Assembly: GCA_965262235.1 (NCBI GenBank)
Contig: OZ253504.1
Span: 1,488,001-1,552,000 of the forward strand
Source of the DNA: CATQGW01 sp965262235
GTDB lineage: Bacteria > Chloroflexota > Dehalococcoidia > Bin125
Direction of reading: 5' to 3'
DNA: 64,000 nucleotides
Made by a program: the position numbers and the translations under genes. The notes under the pieces are model-generated. The model searched no databases and was not told where the DNA came from. It saw nothing but the letters and a program-made list of their open reading frames with translations. Positions 15,881 to 25,428 of the stretch are shown one piece after another. Each line of letters starts with the position of its first letter. The first letter of the stretch is position 1.

Positions 15881-18800
15881 GGCAACGAGACCCACGTACT
15901 CGGCCTGGAGGCCGTCGAACTCGCCGAACTCGACGTCGCTCAGCGCGAGTGAGGCGAGCCGGGTATCGATCGCGTCCGGCAGGTTGTAGGTGTAGACGTG
16001 GTCGTCCTGCTCGTCGACGACGAAGACGACCTCGCCGTCGGACCAGATCCCCCGCGGGGCCCCGTTGCCCGCCTTGAGCAACGGTCGGAAGCTGAATTCT
16101 TCCTCCTCGATCCGGGTGAGGGCTTCACCCTCGACGCGATAGGCGAACAGCCGCTTCGCGCCGTCGTCCGAGACCCAGATCGTGACGTGGTCGGACCAGA
16201 TCCCCCGCGGACTGTTATTGAGGCTGGCAAGCGCGTACTCAGCGAGCAGCTCGCCGCTCGCAACGTCATAGGTGAAGAGCGAGCGTTTGACGCTGTCGAG
16301 CACGTACCAGATCACACGATCGGACCAAATCCCGCGCGGGTCGCGGTTTCGCTCAGCGAGCTCGAGGTCGCGCTCGACCAGGCGCTCGCCGCCGGCCAGG
16401 TCGTAGGCGAAGAGCCGGTCCTGTCCGCTGTCGGCGACCCACAACGTCTCGCGGTCCGACCAGACGCCGTGCGAGAAGCGGTTGCGTGGGTCGAGCGCGA
16501 ACTCGCGCGCCGGCCGACGCTCGCCGCTCTCGAGGGCGTACGCGAAGAGCTCGTCAGCGCCGCTCGCGGAGTTCTCGATCACCCAGAGCGTCTCGCCATC
16601 CGACCACAGGCCGGTCGGCAGGTCGTTGTCGCCGTCCAGCGACTCGATGTCGCGCTTCACGTTCCACTCGAAGTCGACCTCCGACGGGATCGGCACCGGC
16701 GGCGGCCCGCCACCCCCGCCTCCACCACCGCCGCCGCCGCCGCGCCTGACAGGCGGCGCCACGACGCTAATCATGACGTCGACGCTGGCGCTCCGGCCGG
16801 ACTGATCCGTGGCGGTGACCGTCACCGCATAGGTCTCTCCCAGCGCCAGCGGATCTGTGGTCCGCAGCTGCCCCGACGCTGCGTCGATCGTGAACGATCC
16901 ACCGTCCCGCCCGCCCAGCGTGTAGCTCAACACGTCGCCCATGTCAGGATCCACCGCCGCCACCCGACTGCCAACCGGCCGATCGCTCGCATCCCCCGGC
17001 ACGACCTCCCGCATCTCGCTGCCTGGACGGAACTCCGGCGGCTCATTCACATCGATCACAGTGACGATCACCGTCAGCGTGGCGACTGCCAACGACGGAT
17101 CGCGCGCCGTCACGCTGAACGAATAGGAGTCGCGCCCTTCGTGGTTCAGCGGTTCCTTCGTCTGTAGCTGCACCCCGTTCGACGATTCGATCAGCTCGAA
17201 GACCGCGGCGCCCCCGCCCGACCAGCGATAGGTGAGGAGATCGTTGTCAGGGTCCAGCGCTGACACCAACGGGTCGATGTTGAGACCCGCCGGCGTGTTC
17301 TCATCCACGCTGCGTTCGCCGCTCTCCGTGTCGGGAAACGCGGGCGCGCGGTTCATGGGCGGGGCTGGAAGCACCGCATTGGGGACGAGCACCTGCACCG
17401 ACTTCCCAGACCCCTGTCCATCGGTATACGAGGCGGTCACCCTCAGGTCGCTGCCCACATCCCCGTCGCTCGGCCTGTAGCTGCCTGAGGCGGCGCCGAC
17501 GATCTGGCTCCAGACGCTCCCGCCCGGCAGACGGCGCTCCCACAACCAACCGATACTCCGCACGCGCCCGTCGGGATCAGACAGCGTCGCTGTCAGCGAG
17601 GTGCCGACCTGGGGTTGCCGCGACGACAGCGTGAGCGCACCGTCTTCATCCTTGTTGATGACCAGAATCGTCACGTCGGTGACAGCGGATTTGCCCGACG
17701 TGTCAGCCGCGGTCACCTTCACTCGGTAGCTCGACCTGCCCTCGTAGTCCAGCGCGTCGCTGGTTCGCAGCTGGCCGGAGAACGCGTCGATCTCGAAGGA
17801 CGCCGCGTCGGCCCCGCCCAGCGTGTAGCTGAGCTCGTCACCGTCCGCGTCGCTGGCCTCCACGGGCTCGCCGAAGCTCACGCCCCGACCGGTGTTCTCG
17901 GCCACCGATCGCTCCGGACGGGGCCCGGTCGGAAACGCCGGCGCCAGGTTCTCGGCGACCCTGAGGATCCGGTCGTTCCCACCGCCATTCGAGGTGGTCA
18001 CGTAGAGCGCGCCGTCGGGGCCCATCATCGGCGTCCGCAATCGGCCGTACCGACGGTCGAGTTCGGGCACAATGACATGGCTCACCAACGCGCCGTCCGG
18101 GCCGAACTCGAAGAGCCGCAGCTTGCGGTCCTTCAGGGTGGCGACCGCCAGCCGACGCTCCCAGACCCCCCACTGGGAGCCCTCGAGGAATATGCCGCCG
18201 CTGGTAGCCAGAGTCACGCGTCCGGATGACCATCTGGCCTCGACGGCGCCCGGGAATTTGACCAGATCAGTCATCGCGACGCTCTGGTTGTAGCCCGGCA
18301 CGGGGTCCCAGCCGTAGTTGCGTCCAGCCGCCAGCAGGTTGATCTCGTCATCCTCCGTCGGGCCATGCTCCACCGACCACATCTGATTCGTACCCGGGCG
18401 CCGCGCGAGCCCCTGCACGTTTCGATGGCCGTAGGTGTAGATCCGCGACGACGCGATCGGGTTGCCCCGCGCCGGCTCGCCGGTCGCCGCATTGACCCGC
18501 AGGACCTTGCCGCCGAGCGATGTCAGGTCCTGCGGGACCGTGCCGGTTCTCCCGTCGCCAGTCGCGATCCAGAGGTAGCCCTGCGGCCCGAAGCGGAGCC
18601 GGCAGCCTGCGTGGATGGCGCCGGTCGGGAGGCCTCCGACCAGCGGGTCGGCGACGCGCGTCGCCACCGTGTAGGAGGCGTCGATCGTCCAGCCGATCAC
18701 CTGTACTTCAGGCCCGGTGTGCCCCTGGCACGTGTAGAAGCGTCGGTTCGAGCGGAAGGCGGGATCGACGACGATTGCCATGAACAATCCGCTCTCGCTG

Positions 18801-21800
18801 GGGGCGAACAGGTCGCTCAAGTCGGCTGTGACGGTCTGCACCGTGCCGTCGACGAGGCGGCTGCTCAGGACGCCCGCCCGCTGCGTGAACAACATCGTTC
18901 CGTCGGGCGTGAACGCGAGGTCCCAGGGGATCGAGAGGCCGGAGACGAGCGAGCTCACGCGGATATCGGGCGTGGGAATCTCGTGGGTGCTGACGCCCTG
19001 CGCCCGCTTGCCGGAGCCATGCGCGTCGTCGTATGACACCTTCGCCTGCAGATACATCCCCGCGTCGGCGTTGGAGGGCGTGTAGCGCGCCGACGTCGCA
19101 CCGCTGAGGTCCGCCCATCCGCCAATGCGGCTGGAAGACCTGGCCCATTGCCACGTCTCACCGGTCACGCCCCCGTCCCGATCGTCCAGCGTGGCCTCGA
19201 TCGCGCCCCCGTCCTCGGCGAAGCTCACCGATCCGGCTTCGTCCACGTCGATGACGTCAACAGTCACGTCGATCATGTCAATGAAGCCGGATGGGTCGGT
19301 GGCCCAAACGGTGAGGTCGTATGCCGCCCTGATCTCGTAATTCAGCCAGTCATTCGTCTTCAGCCGGCCGGATGACTCGTCGATCTCGAAGAAGGCTGCG
19401 TCCGCGCCGCCGAGCGTGTAGGTCAACCGGTCGCCCTTCGGGTCGACCGCCGCCACCGGCGCACCGACGCGCGTACCCCCGGGTGAGTTTTCGGCGACCG
19501 AGCGCACCGTGCTGTCGCCATCTCTGAACGATGGGGCGAGCAAGGTTTCATTCACGGTCGTCGTCAACGCCGCGAGGACGTAGCTCTGGCCTCCGATCGT
19601 TGCCCCATGGCGGATCTGCACTTGCTCGGTCAGGGTGTCGCTGTCCGGCGCGGCAGTCACCGTCACGATCTGCGGCTGGTCCCAGGTGTCGGTCGCGAAC
19701 GACAGCGTCGCGGGCTGAACGCTGGCCTCGCTGGCGTCGGTGCTGGTCAGCGACAAGCTCAGCGCAGCCGACGGCTCTTCTCTGAGCCTCACCGTGTACG
19801 TGGCCGTGGCGCCCTCCTCCACCTCCAGGCGCGGGAGCGACAGCTGGAGCGCGGGAAGGTCCTGGTCGGTTACGGAAACGCTGACATCACCGATCCGTGC
19901 AAGGCCCGACCCGAGCAGCGTGAGCCCGGCGAGCAGCACTGTTTCATCTCGGTCATCCGCGTCCACCTCACCGATCAGCGTGAGTGTCTCGCCGGTGCTC
20001 CAGTTGTCGAGCGTGAAGTTCAGCTTGGTCGGCCACACGATCAGGGCGCCGGGGTCGGTCAGCCCCAGCAACACCTCGAGCGGCTCGCTCGGCGCCGCCG
20101 CGAGCCGGGCAGTCACGGTCGCGGTCTGACCCTCGCTCACGCTGACGGACGTCGGCGCGAACGTCAGCTCCGGCTGGTCGGGGTCGGCCACGTCAACAGC
20201 CACGCGGGCCAGCACGAAGTCCTCGCCGCCAACGGTCGTTTCGTGCGTGATGACCGCTCTGGTGTGTGAGAGGTCGTCGTCCTCGCGCGCGGTGAGCGTG
20301 ACCGCCTGCGCCGTCATCCAGTTCATCGTGCTGAAAGTCAGCGAGCTCGGCGCGACCGTCACATCGGTGTCGTCGCTGCTGGACAGTTCGACGGTCAGGT
20401 CAGCCCCCGGCTGCGTGGCCGGCGCGACGGTGTAGGTCGCGGTGTCGCCTTCCGTCATGTCCAACAGGTGATCGAACGTCACGCCGTCTTCGAAATCACT
20501 GTTCGTGAGCGTGATCGCGGGCACATCGTCGTCGCTCACCTCCACCAACACCGATCGTCCGGGGAACGTGGTCGTGCCGATCGCGACCGAGTGACCGATG
20601 CTGGTCACTTCGTCCCAGAGGTCGTCGTCCGCGGCGCCGCTCACGGTGACCGGCTGAGCGGTGCTCCAGGTACCGGTCTCGAAGGTCAGCGAACTCGGAA
20701 GTACGGTCGCAACGCTCGCATCCGCAGTCACCGGCGAGACGGTGACCGTCTCCGCCGGTTGGGCGGTCAGCGCCACCATGTAGGTCGCCGTGGCCCCCTC
20801 CGTCACCTCGACTGTGTGCTCAGACAGGTCAAGCAACGGCAGCGCAGCCGCCTCGATACACGCTGAGAACTCGGAGCTATTGGCGCTGGAGGTATGAGTC
20901 GCCGTGGCGGTGATGAAGTTCCCCACTGGCGTTTGCGCCGAATTGATGGCGCCGTCCAGCGTGCTCACCTCGAACGTGGCCGCTCCCGCGCCGTCGGTCA
21001 CGATCACGCTGTAGCCCAGCCACGACTGACCTTCGCCATAGCCGGACGCGTCGCACGACGCATTGCTGTAGAAATCCACGATGAATCTTGCGGACGGCGT
21101 GCTGTCGAGCCGCCCCACGATTCCGATGTTGTCGCCACTCCGGCCCGCCGTCGTCAGGACCGGAAAATTCTGCAGCCCGTTGGCGCCGGCATCAGCATCC
21201 CTCACGTCGTTGGCGGTCACGCCGTCCGGGCCGAGGTCGACCCCGAGCCCGGTGTTCGAGTGAATGGCGTTCTCCCAAACCGTATTTCCGACAGCGGTCG
21301 ATGAATCGATCGTCACGCCGTCCCCGCCGTTGAACGCGATCGTGTTCTCGTCGACGGTGCTGTCGATCGCTCCGCTGCCGAGGTGCACGCCCGACCCCGT
21401 GTTGCCCAGCGCGGTCACGCCGTCCCGGGCCGTTCCGATCGAATTGCCGAGAATCAGGGTGTCCGTCGCGGCCGAGAGGCTGACGCCGTGCGAGCCATTG
21501 CCGGAGACGAGGTTGCGCCTGACTTCGCTCGTGACCGCACTCGAGATGTAGACGCCCGCGCCGTCGTTGCCCAGATCGACCGTCCCGCTGGCGCTCGCCC
21601 CGATCACGTTGTCGGTCACGAGCGTTCCCAGCGCCGCGCTCCCCGAGACGCTGACCCCGTGTGAGCCGTTGCCGGAGATCACGTTGTTCCTGATCTGCAC
21701 GCGCGCCACCCCAACGATCGAGACGCCAACTCCCCCGTTGCCCTGGTCCGTCGCGCCGCTGGGATTCGTACCGATCCGGTTGTGCTCGATCACCTGCGCG

Positions 21801-24013
21801 CCCGCCGTCTGGACCACGATCCCGGCCGCGCCGAACCGGTTGATCGCCAGCCCGCGGATCCAGCTATCCGCCGCCGCGACGGTCAGACCGTTCGTCGTCG
21901 TCCCCGCATTGGTTCCGTCGAGTTCGATCCTGATCGAACTCACGCTGGCGCCCGTCTGGCTGAGCCCGTCGAGCCACACCGTTTTGGAAATCGTCGGCAG
22001 CGCCGTGGCGGGCTGGATCGTGTGCGGTCCGGCGCCCGCGATCCCGAACGCGATGATGCCGCCAACGCCGGCGTTGGTCTGCTGGATCGCAGCGCGCAGC
22101 GTGCAGGCTCCGTTCCCGTCGTCGCAGTTCCCGTCGGTCGTATCGCTGTCCGCCCCATCGCCGGTTGAATCGACTGTGAACGTTGTCGCCGAGAGCTGGC
22201 CGGTCGCAGCGACGGCCGCGAGTGCATCCGCCCTTCCGAAGCCAAACCGCTCATCGAATCCCGTCTCCCCGAGGTCGACGGCGGTCTCATTGAGCGTGTC
22301 GAACACCTCATCGGCGGCCGCCTTCTTCGCGAGCGTCGACTGGGCGCGACGCGTCGCCTCGAGCACAAGCGCGGCGACCCCGGCCACATGCGGCGCCGTT
22401 GCGGACGTCCCGAAGAAGGGGCTGCGGAAACCGCCGGCGCCGCTGATCGCCACGCCGTCGATACCGATCAGCTCCGGCTTCTCACGTGTCTCACGCGTCG
22501 GAAAATAGATCTCCGACGCTCCGTAGTCGCTGAACGCCTCCAGCTCATCGTGACCCAGGTCGCCGGAGCCGATCGCCCCGGTCGCGATCACACCTGCGAC
22601 CGCGGGGTGGCCGATGATCCCGCCCGCCGGGACTGCGTGCTCCCTGATCGAGCCCGTGACCACAAACAGCTCGAGCCTGGTCGCGGGGCCGGCCGTGTAT
22701 TGATGGATGTAGAGGTCAGCGGTCGATCCCGCCGGGAGGTTGACGACCGCGCGCTCGTAGGGACGATCGTCGCCGTCCTGGATTCGAGTGCTGCCCGCGC
22801 ACCGGCGGTTCTGCAGATTGAACTTCGTGGGCTTCCACCCCGCCAGGCAGACAAACAGGTCATAGTCGGTACCTGCAGCGCCCCAGCGATCGCTCCATTG
22901 CAAGAGCGCAGTGACTCGACCCCCAGGCGAGCCGGACGACAGCGACACGAAGGCCGACGAAATCGACATCGCCGTGTCATTCGGGGAAAACGCGTGGAAG
23001 CCACCTCCGCCGTCTACGAACTCAGCCTCGTAGTGGCGCCGTGCGTAGTTTCCGCCCGCCGAGACGAACACCGCCCCGCCGGCGACCGCGTCCGCCGCCG
23101 CCAGCGCCACGGCGCCATCCTCGAAGTACGGCTCGCGGTAGAACCCGAGGTCGTCGACGATGATGTCGGCGCCCGCCCCAGCGAAGGCGTCGTTGGCCAA
23201 CCAGTCGATCGCCTCGATCATTTCGAGACTTCCTAGCGGCCCGGAAAAGGCCAGGCTGGCGCCGGGCGCGAGGTCGTGGACGATCTCCAGCAGCGCTGTC
23301 CCTTCGTCACCCTCGCCCGGCAGGTCGGGGTCGATCTCGACATCCGCGGGGAGGTCGCCGCGCGACTGCGAGTCCGACATCGAATCGACGCCGTCCGAGA
23401 TCACGCCCACCTTGACGCCGGCGCCGCTGAGGTCGCTCCACGCGCGCACCAAACTCGCACGGTGGATCGCGTCGCCTTCGGTGGTCGCCGAGCCGGCCCG
23501 CGTGACCGCGTAGTCGGGCAGCGTGACTTCATCGACAACGTCGAGGGCCGCGAAGTCGTCCAGGGCCGTTGTGGGAATCCAGGCCTGAATCACTCCCCAG
23601 CGGGCGTTGACGATCTCGATCCGCGCATCGAGCTCACGGAGCTCCGCCAGCGCCTCCTCGGACGTCGAGTCCATGTAGAGGTAGACCTGAACATTGCCGT
23701 CCGCATCGACACGAATCAGCTCATCCTGCGGCTCATCCGGTGTTGGAGCCGACTTCGATCCCAGCCTGTCGACGACGACCTCACGCGTGACGCCGCCATC
23801 CGCACCATCCGCGGCTGGCACCTGTGACTGCTGCGAAGCCGCGCTCGGCTGCTGCGCGGATGCCAGCAATTCACGCAGTAACGGACTGACCTTCGAATCC
23901 TCCTTGTCCGGCGGGTCCTGCGCGAGCGCGCCGCCCACTGCCAGCCAGACAAGCACAACCGCCGCCACAGCGACGCCAGCACGCTTCACGAACGGATGGA
24001 TCACGCTGAACAT
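15821..24013 (-). CDS. Giant secreted multidomain protein: S8/S53-like protease, beta-helix, Calx-beta and cadherin-like repeats, PQQ sugar-dehydrogenase-like domain, propeller
   Basis: A 2730-residue secreted protein. Approximate order: signal peptide 1-32 (AGVAVAAVVLVWLAVGGALA); subtilase-fold protease 195-605 with D207 (VISDGVD), S537 (GTSATAPHVAG) and Glu (GDEGTALLE, E237) where subtilisins have the catalytic His; CSLREA-type segment near 615-650 (CTLRAAIQQTN); right-handed beta-helix 690-930; four Calx-beta-like repeats 1068-1495; cadherin-like 1497-1595; Ig-like 1595-1680; glucose/sorbosone dehydrogenase-like domain 1685-2020 retaining the catalytic-type His (IHAGCRLRFGP); cadherin, Ig-like and two further cadherin-like domains to 2422; a run of 12 Gly; and a propeller of WSDGETLWV-type repeats 2450-2680. 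A last cadherin-like sandwich is cut by a frameshift (see 15369-15880). It probably acts outside the cell, in adhesion or digestion of large substrates. GGAGGTG precedes the ATG. Confidence 0.9.
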   Translation of the reverse strand: MFSVIHPFVKRAGVAVAAVVLVWLAVGGALAQDPPDKEDSKVSPLLRELLASAQQPSAASQQSQVPAADGADGGVTREVVVDRLGSKSAPTPDEPQDELIRVDADGNVQVYLYMDSTSEEALAELRELDARIEIVNARWGVIQAWIPTTALDDFAALDVVDEVTLPDYAVTRAGSATTEGDAIHRASLVRAWSDLSGAGVKVGVISDGVDSMSDSQSRGDLPADVEIDPDLPGEGDEGTALLEIVHDLAPGASLAFSGPLGSLEMIEAIDWLANDAFAGAGADIIVDDLGFYREPYFEDGAVALAAADAVAGGAVFVSAGGNYARRHYEAEFVDGGGGFHAFSPNDTAMSISSAFVSLSSGSPGGRVTALLQWSDRWGAAGTDYDLFVCLAGWKPTKFNLQNRRCAGSTRIQDGDDRPYERAVVNLPAGSTADLYIHQYTAGPATRLELFVVTGSIREHAVPAGGIIGHPAVAGVIATGAIGSGDLGHDELEAFSDYGASEIYFPTRETREKPELIGIDGVAISGAGGFRSPFFGTSATAPHVAGVAALVLEATRRAQSTLAKKAAADEVFDTLNETAVDLGETGFDERFGFGRADALAAVAATGQLSATTFTVDSTGDGADSDTTDGNCDDGNGACTLRAAIQQTNAGVGGIIAFGIAGAGPHTIQPATALPTISKTVWLDGLSQTGASVSSIRIELDGTNAGTTTNGLTVAAADSWIRGLAINRFGAAGIVVQTAGAQVIEHNRIGTNPSGATDQGNGGVGVSIVGVARVQIRNNVISGNGSHGVSVSGSAALGTLVTDNVIGASASGTVDLGNDGAGVYISSAVTSEVRRNLVSGNGSHGVSLSAATDTLILGNSIGTARDGVTALGNTGSGVHLGSGAIDSTVDENTIAFNGGDGVTIDSSTAVGNTVWENAIHSNTGLGVDLGPDGVTANDVRDADAGANGLQNFPVLTTAGRSGDNIGIVGRLDSTPSARFIVDFYSNASCDASGYGEGQSWLGYSVIVTDGAGAATFEVSTLDGAINSAQTPVGNFITATATHTSSANSSEFSACIEAAALPLLDLSEHTVEVTEGATATYMVALTAQPAETVTVSPVTADASVATVLPSSLTFETGTWSTAQPVTVSGAADDDLWDEVTSIGHSVAIGTTTFPGRSVLVEVSDDDVPAITLTNSDFEDGVTFDHLLDMTEGDTATYTVAPATQPGADLTVELSSSDDTDVTVAPSSLTFSTMNWMTAQAVTLTAREDDDLSHTRAVITHETTVGGEDFVLARVAVDVADPDQPELTFAPTSVSVSEGQTATVTARLAAAPSEPLEVLLGLTDPGALIVWPTKLNFTLDNWSTGETLTLIGEVDADDRDETVLLAGLTLLGSGLARIGDVSVSVTDQDLPALQLSLPRLEVEEGATATYTVRLREEPSAALSLSLTSTDASEASVQPATLSFATDTWDQPQIVTVTAAPDSDTLTEQVQIRHGATIGGQSYVLAALTTTVNETLLAPSFRDGDSTVRSVAENSPGGTRVGAPVAAVDPKGDRLTYTLGGADAAFFEIDESSGRLKTNDWLNYEIRAAYDLTVWATDPSGFIDMIDVTVDVIDVDEAGSVSFAEDGGAIEATLDDRDGGVTGETWQWARSSSRIGGWADLSGATSARYTPSNADAGMYLQAKVSYDDAHGSGKRAQGVSTHEIPTPDIRVSSLVSGLSIPWDLAFTPDGTMLFTQRAGVLSSRLVDGTVQTVTADLSDLFAPSESGLFMAIVVDPAFRSNRRFYTCQGHTGPEVQVIGWTIDASYTVATRVADPLVGGLPTGAIHAGCRLRFGPQGYLWIATGDGRTGTVPQDLTSLGGKVLRVNAATGEPARGNPIASSRIYTYGHRNVQGLARRPGTNQMWSVEHGPTEDDEINLLAAGRNYGWDPVPGYNQSVAMTDLVKFPGAVEARWSSGRVTLATSGGIFLEGSQWGVWERRLAVATLKDRKLRLFEFGPDGALVSHVIVPELDRRYGRLRTPMMGPDGALYVTTSNGGGNDRILRVAENLAPAFPTGPRPERSVAENTGRGVSFGEPVEASDADGDELSYTLGGADAASFEIDAFSGQLRTSDALDYEGRSSYRVKVTAADTSGKSAVTDVTILVINKDEDGALTLSSRQPQVGTSLTATLSDPDGRVRSIGWLWERRLPGGSVWSQIVGAASGSYRPSDGDVGSDLRVTASYTDGQGSGKSVQVLVPNAVLPAPPMNRAPAFPDTESGERSVDENTPAGLNIDPLVSALDPDNDLLTYRWSGGGAAVFELIESSNGVQLQTKEPLNHEGRDSYSFSVTARDPSLAVATLTVIVTVIDVNEPPEFRPGSEMREVVPGDASDRPVGSRVAAVDPDMGDVLSYTLGGRDGGSFTIDAASGQLRTTDPLALGETYAVTVTATDQSGRSASVDVMISVVAPPVRRGGGGGGGGGGGGPPPVPIPSEVDFEWNVKRDIESLDGDNDLPTGLWSDGETLWVIENSASGADELFAYALESGERRPAREFALDPRNRFSHGVWSDRETLWVADSGQDRLFAYDLAGGERLVERDLELAERNRDPRGIWSDRVIWYVLDSVKRSLFTYDVASGELLAEYALASLNNSPRGIWSDHVTIWVSDDGAKRLFAYRVEGEALTRIEEEEFSFRPLLKAGNGAPRGIWSDGEVVFVVDEQDDHVYTYNLPDAIDTRLASLALSDVEFGEFDGLQAEYVGLVAAVSRRRPSRRRPRSRARPS

Positions 24014-24092
24014 GCTCTGCGGCCACCTCCGCAGCTCACGTTTACCGCAGGTCTACCAGTACCTCGCAACGGTGTGGCATCGAGACCGCACC

Positions 24093-24112
24093 GGCGCGCG
24101 CGAGCGCGCGTG
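24093..24112. terminator. Alternating CG hairpin between dnaN and the giant gene
   Basis: GGCGCGCGCGAGCGCGCGTG can fold into a 6-7 bp GC stem 12 bases beyond the dnaN stop. It is also an alternating purine-pyrimidine tract. No U-tract follows, so a terminator role is only plausible. Confidence 0.35.
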
Positions 24113-24123
24113 CAGGGCCCCGC

Positions 24124-25269
24124 CTAACTGTCATCCCACTGCACGAACATCGGCATCAGCACGTGGACGTAGTTTTCGCGGCCGACCACGCGGAACACGC
24201 CCGGGTTGGAGGGGCCGCTCGTCTCCATCGCGATATCGGCCTGGCGCGAGGCGACCTGCAGCGCCTCCTGCAGGTAGCGCACGTTGTAGGCGATGCGCGA
24301 ATCTTCGCCCTCAACGGTCGCACTGACCTGCCCGCGGTGGTCGCCCATTTCGTCGGCCCTGGCCGTCAGCGTGATCCCGGCGTCGCCGTTTGCGCCGCCG
24401 TGGAAGCGCAGACGCACGATTCCACTGCTCTCACGCGCGAACACCGCGGCGCTTTTCACGCTCTGCTGCAGGGCGTCGCCGGGCAGCACCACGCGCGTTT
24501 GGTATTCGGAGGGAATCAGCTGGTCATAAGTCGGGTAGTTGCCCTGGATCAGTTGCGCCGTCATCTGCGTCCTGGCCAGGTGGAAGCGCACGTAGCTGCG
24601 GTCGCCGTGCAGATACAGCTCCACGGTGCCGTCGTCGTCGGAGAGGATGCGCTCCAGCTCGCGCAGCGCGCGCGCCGGGATCGTGATTTCGAGCGGCTCG
24701 GTCAGCTCCGAGATCACGCGCATGTCGTAGACGGCGAGCCGGAAGCCGTCGGCCGCGGCGAGCGTCATCTGCTCGCCCTTGAAGCGGAAATGCACGCCCG
24801 TCAGCACCGGGCGGCCGTCGTCGGTCGCGGCGGCGAAGACCACGTGCCGCAGCGCCTCGCGGAACTCGCTGGCGACGATCTTGATCAGGTCTCCCGCGCC
24901 GACCCCGGGAATGTTCGGGTACGACTCTGCGCTCATCCCGTGGATGCTGCTCTCGTTCGCGTCGCTGGCGCGAATCTGCGCGACGAGCGAGTCGGGCGAG
25001 ACGGAGATCTCGGTCTCGCCACCACCCAGCGAGGTGACGAGCTCATGCAGGAACTTGTGCGGGATCGTGATCGCCCCGGGCTCCGAGACACTGGCGTCGA
25101 TATTCGCGATCAGCGCGATCTCGGTGTCCGTGGCGGTCAGCCTGACGCCGTCCTCGGAGGCGGCGAGGTGCACGTGGCGCAGCTGGTCGAGGCTATGGCG
25201 CGTGGCCACGGCGTGGCTGACAAGCGAGAGGCCGCGCTCGAGGGCGAGCTGGCTGGTTTGGATGCGCAA
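24124..25269 (-). CDS. dnaN: DNA polymerase III subunit beta (sliding clamp)
   Basis: The sliding clamp tethers the replicative polymerase to DNA. The 381-residue product has the three-domain clamp layout (MRIQTSQLALERGLSLVSHAV at the N-terminus, AAADGFRLAVYDM in the second domain, and the typical end YVHVLMPMFVQWDD). The start is a TTG at 25269, behind a GGGAGGGGG ribosome binding site; no ATG fits better. dnaN is about 37 kb from dnaA and on the other strand, unlike the common dnaA-dnaN order. It precedes the giant secreted-protein gene on the same strand. Confidence 0.96.
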   Translation of the reverse strand: MRIQTSQLALERGLSLVSHAVATRHSLDQLRHVHLAASEDGVRLTATDTEIALIANIDASVSEPGAITIPHKFLHELVTSLGGGETEISVSPDSLVAQIRASDANESSIHGMSAESYPNIPGVGAGDLIKIVASEFREALRHVVFAAATDDGRPVLTGVHFRFKGEQMTLAAADGFRLAVYDMRVISELTEPLEITIPARALRELERILSDDDGTVELYLHGDRSYVRFHLARTQMTAQLIQGNYPTYDQLIPSEYQTRVVLPGDALQQSVKSAAVFARESSGIVRLRFHGGANGDAGITLTARADEMGDHRGQVSATVEGEDSRIAYNVRYLQEALQVASRQADIAMETSGPSNPGVFRVVGRENYVHVLMPMFVQWDDS

Positions 25270-25290
25270 GGGTAGGCCCCCTCCCGGACG

Positions 25291-25296
25291 ATTGTA
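25291..25296 (-). promoter_or_regulatory. Possible -10 element of dnaN
   Basis: TACAAT on the minus strand, about 22 bases before the TTG start, would give a leader of roughly 15 nt that still includes the ribosome binding site. No good -35 is present at 16-18 bases. Confidence 0.35.
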
Positions 25297-25390
25297 CCGA
25301 TCTGCTTAGATGGGTAGGCGATTTGCCACAAGGGCATCCTATTCGCAGCGGCCCTAGCTGGTCACGCAATCGGACTCGATACAGAACGGC

Positions 25391-25410
25391 TGTGGAAAAC
25401 GTGTGGATGC
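25391..25410. promoter_or_regulatory. Two DnaA-box-like sites upstream of dnaN
   Basis: TGTGGAAAA (25391-25399) is the exact complement of TTTTCCACA, which fits the DnaA-box consensus TTWTNCACA. TGTGGATGC (25402-25410) matches TGTGGATAA at seven of nine positions. Same orientation, 11 bp apart, in the 159-bp gap before dnaN. They could regulate dnaN or belong to an origin. Confidence 0.5.
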
Positions 25411-25428
25411 CGCAGTGATCGCCGCGGA

